Part shown: piece after piece, positions 58,806 through 64,000 of the stretch | Numbering within the stretch: the first letter of the stretch is position 1 | Layout: each line of letters begins with the position of its first letter | Source of the DNA: Schistocephalus solidus | Taxonomy: Eukaryota > Platyhelminthes > Cestoda > Diphyllobothriidea > Diphyllobothriidae | Direction: 5' to 3' | Assembly (NCBI GenBank): GCA_017591395.1 | Contig: WEDG01001520.1 | Location: forward strand, 229,844 to 293,843 | Length of the DNA: 64,000 nucleotides | Made by a program: the position numbers and the translations under genes | The notes under the pieces: model-generated | Told to the model about the DNA's origin: nothing | The model's input: only the letters and a program-made list of their open reading frames with translations | The model's database searches: none

Positions 58806-59020
58806 TCAATCCAGATAGACCCCCGTGAACAGCCCCGACGTCCCACTACCACCCCACGCGCTGTGAGTTCCACTTCGCACTGCCCCGCGCCACCACCGGA
58901 CCCCATACCTCGACGCTGTCGCGCCCTTTATGACTGTGAGGCCGAAAATGCCGATGAACTGACCTTTTCGGAAGGACGAGGTGATTTGCATTGTCAAGTC
59001 TGTCGAGCTTGGACTGGTGG
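58806..59020 (+). CDS. ASAP: ASAP, proline-rich end and first part of SH3 domain, with two +1 disruptions
   Basis: The acceptor is CACCCCGACAG|TCA and the donor TGGTGG|GTGAGT. A basic, proline-rich start leads to CRALYDCEAENADELTFSE, the classic ALYDY-type opening of an SH3 domain and close to KALYNCVADNPDELTFSE of ASAP1/2. In this frame the sequence then fails. One base later DEVICIVKSVE follows, and a further base later LDWW, the conserved Trp pair. Discounting one G at about 58974-58975 and one at about 59011-59012 restores the family spacing exactly: nine residues between EVI and WW, as in DVI...WW of ASAP. This is either sequencing error or a broken SH3 domain. Confidence 0.8.
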
Positions 59021-59687
59021 GTGAGTTCAGAGAAACACAAACTTCCGAGGAGGGAGCTCTGGAAGTTCACTGAAAACTGGCGTTTAACCGTGACCTGTCC
59101 TTGTGGTTTACGCGGCGAGATTCATCTGATGTGAAAGACAACCTCGACTAGACTATTTTGCCAAACATAACATTGTCTTCCGGCTTTGTGTTTAGGTACA
59201 CTTTGAAGCGCACAGGAGATTTCATCTCATGAAATGTCATCTGAAATTCAGAAATATGTTTTTCGATTTTAAACCACTACTTAAGTAAGGCTGTCGCTGT
59301 GTTTATATTGCAACCTTAATCCCAAGATATTTTAGTCACGATGAGAGACTCTCAGCCTATGTACTGAACTTCTTTCTGCGTAAAAAGTATGCCTTTGTAA
59401 AAATGACTACTTAAGTAGTACGCCGTTTTCTCTCATTGATTTTCATCGCTCTTAATAATTCAAATATATTTTACGGAAAAACGCATCGAAAATATTATTT
59501 ATTTTACTCTATTTGATAGCAAATTATATTTTCCTCAAAATTTTCTACTTGAAAAAGGGTATCTTTCCTGTTTTTAAAAGTTTCAAATTGCTGCATGCTT
59601 TTAAACCTGATGGGGTTTCAAGCGAAAACTCCGAATGTCAGGCGAATAAAATTTCTTATTTCCAGTGATCATATTTTTAGGCAGAAT

Positions 59688-59840
59688 AACATTTCCAAAA
59701 AGATGTGAGAAAAAGAGGAATGACCGTTTCTGACTTGCTTGTCATCATCAGTCAGGCCTAACCGGCTCCCGGTGTTCCAGAGGCTGAAACCCGCAACCCG
59801 TTGGTTAGAAATCCAGCGCCCTAACTATGGAGCCATGCGT
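59688..59840 (-). mobile_element. Strongly diverged SINE copy
   Basis: GAATGACCGTTTCTGACTTG, CATCATCAGTCAGGCC, GAAACCCGCAACCC and GGAGCCATGCG correspond in order to the body and tRNA-like head of the SINE family. The B-box equivalent has lost its central TTCGA. It lies in the last ASAP intron. Confidence 0.5.
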
Positions 59841-60339
59841 TTGCTATCCTGTCAGTAGTGATGGGTTATATTAGCACTGGTTGTGGAGTGCTCACCGATC
59901 ACGTTACAGGCCATGCTCATCTCTGTGTGCTTTGGGTCTCACTCGGGTTGATAATGCTGCAGCGCTCTTTACTAGGCACATAAAAGAAGCATAATTCTCG
60001 GTTCATTTGGTTTCGACTAGGGGCGCCAGTCAACTGTGCGATCACGCAGTAGCTATGTCAGTGATGTAGTTGTCAATCACAGCGCTTGACACATTCCTTG
60101 GGACAGCTCATGGCCAAGGAGGGATTCCCCCGTTTCCTGTGTTTTGCCGTAAGGAATGTTTTACTTAGTTACTAAGTACAACCAGCCTGTCCTCTTGTAC
60201 ACACTTGTGCACCGAGGTATGTTTGACCAACAGTGTCTAGGCCTCTCAGTCAAACCAGCGAGCATCCTCTGCGGAATCACACATTTTCCCATGCTTCGAT
60301 TTGCTAAGAGTAAAATGTTTTATTTTGACTTCTTTATAG

Positions 60340-60420
60340 GAGGGCTACATTGAGGACTCGCCCTCACGCCGTGGGCTCTTTCCAGTGCCATACGTCAAGC
60401 TCTTGCCGACTCCAAAGTGA
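60340..60420 (+). CDS. ASAP: ASAP, last exon: end of SH3 domain and stop codon
   Basis: The acceptor is TTTATAG|GAG in phase 0. EGYIEDSPSRRGLFPVPYVK then LLPTPK and TGA (60418-60420). Together with the Trp pair of the previous exon this gives WWEGYIEDSPSRRGLFPVPY, the second half of an SH3 fold, including the GLFPxxYV segment that lines the ligand groove (WWIGHIDGDPGRKGAFPVSFV in ASAP relatives). The protein ends nine residues after the PYV, as usual for ASAP, where SH3 is C-terminal. The intact last exon argues against long-standing decay of the gene. Confidence 0.88.
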   Translation, partial: EGYIEDSPSRRGLFPVPYVKLLPTPK

Positions 60421-63400
60421 TTCATCGGGATAGGCGTAGCCCCGGCCCACATGGGAGACAATCCATCCACGACTATGCGTGACTGCTGGGCGGCTTTCAA
60501 CTTGTACTCTTCCGTGCTTAACTTTTGCGGGGCGTCCAGTGCGGCTGTTGATTGGACTTGAAAGCGCCCTGCCTCTCCTCTTTCATTAATAATTAGGTTT
60601 TTGCCGCCGCCGCCCTCTGTATGAGAGGTTTATTGTATGCGGTGACACCGTCATGCCACTAGACTGCCCCTGTAATTTTTCTGGGATTGCCAAGTTTACC
60701 AGTTCTGCTGCCGAAATCATTTGGCGTCCCCCCTGCCCATCACCGGTTACCCCTTTTCGACTTTCTGCATCTCTGTGGTGCATTTCGGGATGCAAAACTT
60801 GCAGAGTCGCGCTGCTGTCGATTTTTAAAGAGTTATTTTACCGATATCTAGTTCAAGTCATCTTATTATTACTAGCGTGCACAGGAAAATCTAAGGAACT
60901 CTGTCGCCCACCCACCCTCATCGTGAGTTATGACTAGTTTGTTCGGCTTTTGGGAATCCCTGTTTGTGGGCTGTGTATGCCTCATTCGCATTGAAACTTT
61001 TGCCAACTACCTCGCTGTACGAAAGGTTATTTACGTTATAGCTCTTGAATTTAGACCGTACCATGAGTGAGCAATTTGAGCTCAAATGAGTCCTTTTTGG
61101 AGACCAATGAGACTTCGGATCCGGGGTCGCTGCAATTAAATAGGTCACAATAACCAGTCGTTTGTGTCTTATATAAAAATGGGATCAGAGGTGTGAGCGA
61201 CTGTTGCTAAATAAAATCAATACCAAGCCCATTTGGGGTACAAAGAGGTTATCCATGCCTATTTTGGGTGGAAAACGATAGTAACACCATTTAGAGAGCT
61301 GGTTATGCTGCTGTGTATTTTGGATTTGCCTTCCAGCTGCTGCTGAACCACATTTAAAGTCCGCAAAATAGTGCTTACTCAAATCTATTTAGTAGGCATA
61401 CTATATTTACTCTCAAACCCTTACTGCGCGAGAAACTTGATTGCTTGCGTCAGCACATCGTGGGAGGGACTGTCATATTGGTATGCTGCCGGACTTACGA
61501 AAGGTGCTAGGCAGGGATCCCTTATATGGCACCCCTACAGGATATGTGGACAGGAACCGTCCGCAGTACAGGTGGCTTTGAGCCAGACCTCTGAAAGACT
61601 AAGGTTAACGTTAGAGTTGAAGTTGGGCTAAGGAAGGGTTAGGTTTAAGGCTGGTGGTACGGTCAGGACAAGGGTTAGGATGCGGGAATATTTACTCTCC
61701 CCGGAATTTAGGGCAGGGCGACCTGCATTACGTCGGTGGGGGGCATATAAGCGATTTTCGACCAAATACTTTAAAGTATGGTTTCTTTGCGTACTAACTT
61801 TCAAATAAATATGTGCGTGTGTGGACAAACTGACAGGTCTTTTTGGAGATACCCCTTTGACCTTTGTTTATTGACATTTTGATATGTGGACTGAAGAAAA
61901 CCAAAGCGAAGGAAGTTAGTAGCACTGCGAATTATATTGCTGAGCACGTTAGCTGATGTCCGGCATAGCAATAGAGTTTCGTGAGACATAAAAAAACTCG
62001 GTACGACCCTTAATCTACAGAGGGCAGAAATGGCTTTATTTTCTTGACGTACAGGACAGGATCAAGGAAAGTTCATATAGGACGAAAATTTGTTGATCTT
62101 AAAGTCTGAACCTTAAGCGTGACCCATTTAGATGTGTAGGAGCTGTCACCAAGTTTCAGCCCGCCCATGTTGGATCAGAAAAAATTGTCTTCTAGATATA
62201 ATGCGTTGGAGAAGCTTCATGTGAATTACAGCGTCGCATTGTCCAAAGGTTTTACCGGGACGTTACCTGGCTGTCAAACGGACATGTTATTTGCCTTCTC
62301 AGTTTCCGTGTTACAGAGGCCAGACACAGCCGTTCTGTCAGCCTGTGTGAATCAGCGGTCAGATGATTCAGCCGAGGTTGTTTGAATAAATATTTTAACT
62401 GATAACCATCTCATTAAGTCGATGAATTAAAATCCAGACAACTTCGGGTAACCTCTTCTTTACCAGGTCACTTGTGAAGTTCGTTGTGACAAAGTATTTT
62501 GGCCACAGAAATAGAGTGCTCGTTTCCTTGGACGCACAGGATCCTAGTGCACGGTTCGAAGTCTGCATATTTAGATACTCTTTAAAACGGCCACAGTGAC
62601 ACTTTCCCCTCTACCATTTCGACCATTGAGATTATAAATCTCCTAGGACCTTTATGGGTGTTAGGCCTCTTCATCCGTCCAATTCACAACTGCTCCTTCT
62701 AGAGACCTGTTATTTTGAGAATTCACAATTATAACTGCCCCCGGCTAAACAGGACATACGTGGGACTCCAACCATACAATTGATATTTAAATGTTGAATT
62801 CAGCTATGGTCTTTTGGAAATAAGGGTTCATTGAGTAAACGTGTCAAATCACTTAACATTTTAAGTGCACTTCAAAACTGGATACTTGTCGGGCTGTCAC
62901 CGTGTGCCACATCGTCTGAGATTTTTGTGCGTGGCGCCTGACTCACTAGGTCGGTTAATGCATGATTCTTTTGATTGCATAGACTCGAGAAACTCTTGAA
63001 ATGGCAGACACCAACGACTCAAGTTTTTACCCAAGCTAAGGCGTACCCAGTGTTCAGTGCATGCATGATAAAGGAATCGTCTATCCGCTGTCGGTAGGTG
63101 TTTGTGGAGGTGGGCTTCCCAGTTTGACCCTAATAAACTGCATCGCAGGTCTTGCAGTCGAATTCCTTCTCATCTGAGTAGCCCAAGTTACCCTTAGTGA
63201 GCACCCGCTGATTCCATGTTTGTGCGCCGCTTTTATTTGGCGGCTCCACTGGGGTTTTTCAAAGTGTGCAGACACCAGGTATTTGGTTTGGGCCCTTGAA
63301 TTTAACTGTCTAGTTCCTTTTCTTTTGACTTTCAATGTCTCAAGCACCAGCGTAAAAATCTCTGAAGAATCAGTTTTGAGAAAATACTTTAAACAAGTAA

Positions 63401-64000
63401 TTCATTTCAACCTTGTAGCCTTCCTCTTCGGAGTAGTCTTTGCTTGATTAAACCTCTACTTTGCTCGATTAAACTGATGTTATTTGGAATGTCTATCCGC
63501 ACAACCTCGTCGAAGGAATTAACCAAATCTGCCAAAGCACTGAATTATTGTATTGTGTCTGATGGATTCTAGATATACTGCTTAGTCAGTCAGCTCACTG
63601 TTTCAGGATAGATAGATTAAACCAGTTTTTGTAGCCTGGGTTTGCAAGTTGACCCAAGTCTGGTTAAAATCACGGCTCCCGATTGGACCCCGTAGCTCAG
63701 TTATTCAGACCGTTAGCTGTACTAAAACATTCCACATGCTCTCGTGGTGTTTAACTCCCAGTGAGGTGGATGAGTTGCCAAAAATTTGGTCAAATGGATT
63801 ATTCAAATATGCCAAAACGCCCTATGTATATCCGTCTGCGTCTAAAGACGACCTGGCGAACCAGTAATGAAAATTAATGCATGTGAGGAGAGGGGTGCTA
63901 GAGTTTCGATAGCAAGTCACGTGGCGGGAGATGCAGAGTCAGTGAGGTTACACTTGGCTGAGCACGGATAAGCGGACATCTATCGTAACGATTCAGGGTC
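60421..64000. other. 3' flank of ASAP without recognised genes
   Basis: Contains GGTTAGG-type degenerate telomere-like units near 61600-61690 (G-rich strand forward) and one tRNA-like patch near 63684-63760. No exon chain or domain was recognised in the 60-94 codon frames. Confidence 0.4.
61210..61215 (+). terminator. ASAP: Candidate poly(A) signal for ASAP
   Basis: An AATAAA hexamer about 790 bases after the stop codon. No closer canonical hexamer was noticed. Support is weak without transcript data. Confidence 0.2.

Overview
This is eukaryotic, animal nuclear DNA. It has AT-leaning intergenic sequence, long introns with GT/AG borders, tRNA-derived SINEs, LINE, Penelope-like and Tc1-like remnants, and long microsatellites. 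There is no operon structure. A flatworm is most likely, and a diphyllobothriid tapeworm is my best guess. That guess rests on the Penelope-like fragments and on a LINE tail with two C2H2 fingers of a type I recall from tapeworm genomes. I could not check it against a database.

Only one host gene is convincing. Ten exons on the + strand between 43.58 and 60.42 kb encode the C-terminal half of an ASAP-family protein (ArfGAP with SH3, ankyrin repeats and PH domain). They run from the end of the ArfGAP module through ankyrin repeats, a Ser/Pro-rich and acidic linker, and a C-terminal SH3 domain. All exon phases agree and give about 652 residues, but only if three single-base insertions are discounted (one in the first ankyrin exon, two in the SH3 exon). 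The BAR, PH and zinc-finger ArfGAP exons were not found and probably lie upstream of the window.

Layout: 0.5-1.8 kb holds a large imperfect hairpin made of a dispersed repeat (called X-Y here). 2-10 kb is mostly featureless AT-rich DNA. 10.6-11.9 kb is a tandem array of tRNA-derived SINEs with an exact 302-bp period. 11.9-12.8 kb holds two joined Penelope-like C-terminal fragments (- strand). 16.1-16.8 and 29.2-30.3 kb hold further X-Y copies. 19.2-21.6 kb holds degenerate telomere-like tracts. 26.8-28.6 kb is a dead Tc1/mariner-type transposon (- strand). 30.7-31.3 kb is a dispersed repeat (family B). 32.1-36.6 kb is a decayed LINE (- strand). 37.5-38.1 kb is a dispersed ~600-bp repeat (family A). 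43.6-60.4 kb is the ASAP gene, whose introns hold SINEs, a Penelope reverse-transcriptase piece, a LINE zinc-finger tail, family A, B and E copies, and long (ACT)n and (TCC)n tracts. 60.4-64 kb is 3' flank with no convincing gene.

The most interesting points are the inverted family-B pair around one ASAP exon (a possible circular-RNA or exon-skipping arrangement), the exact 302-bp SINE array with intact pol III boxes, the ~820-bp hairpin, and the consistent +1 insertions, which bear on assembly quality or gene decay.
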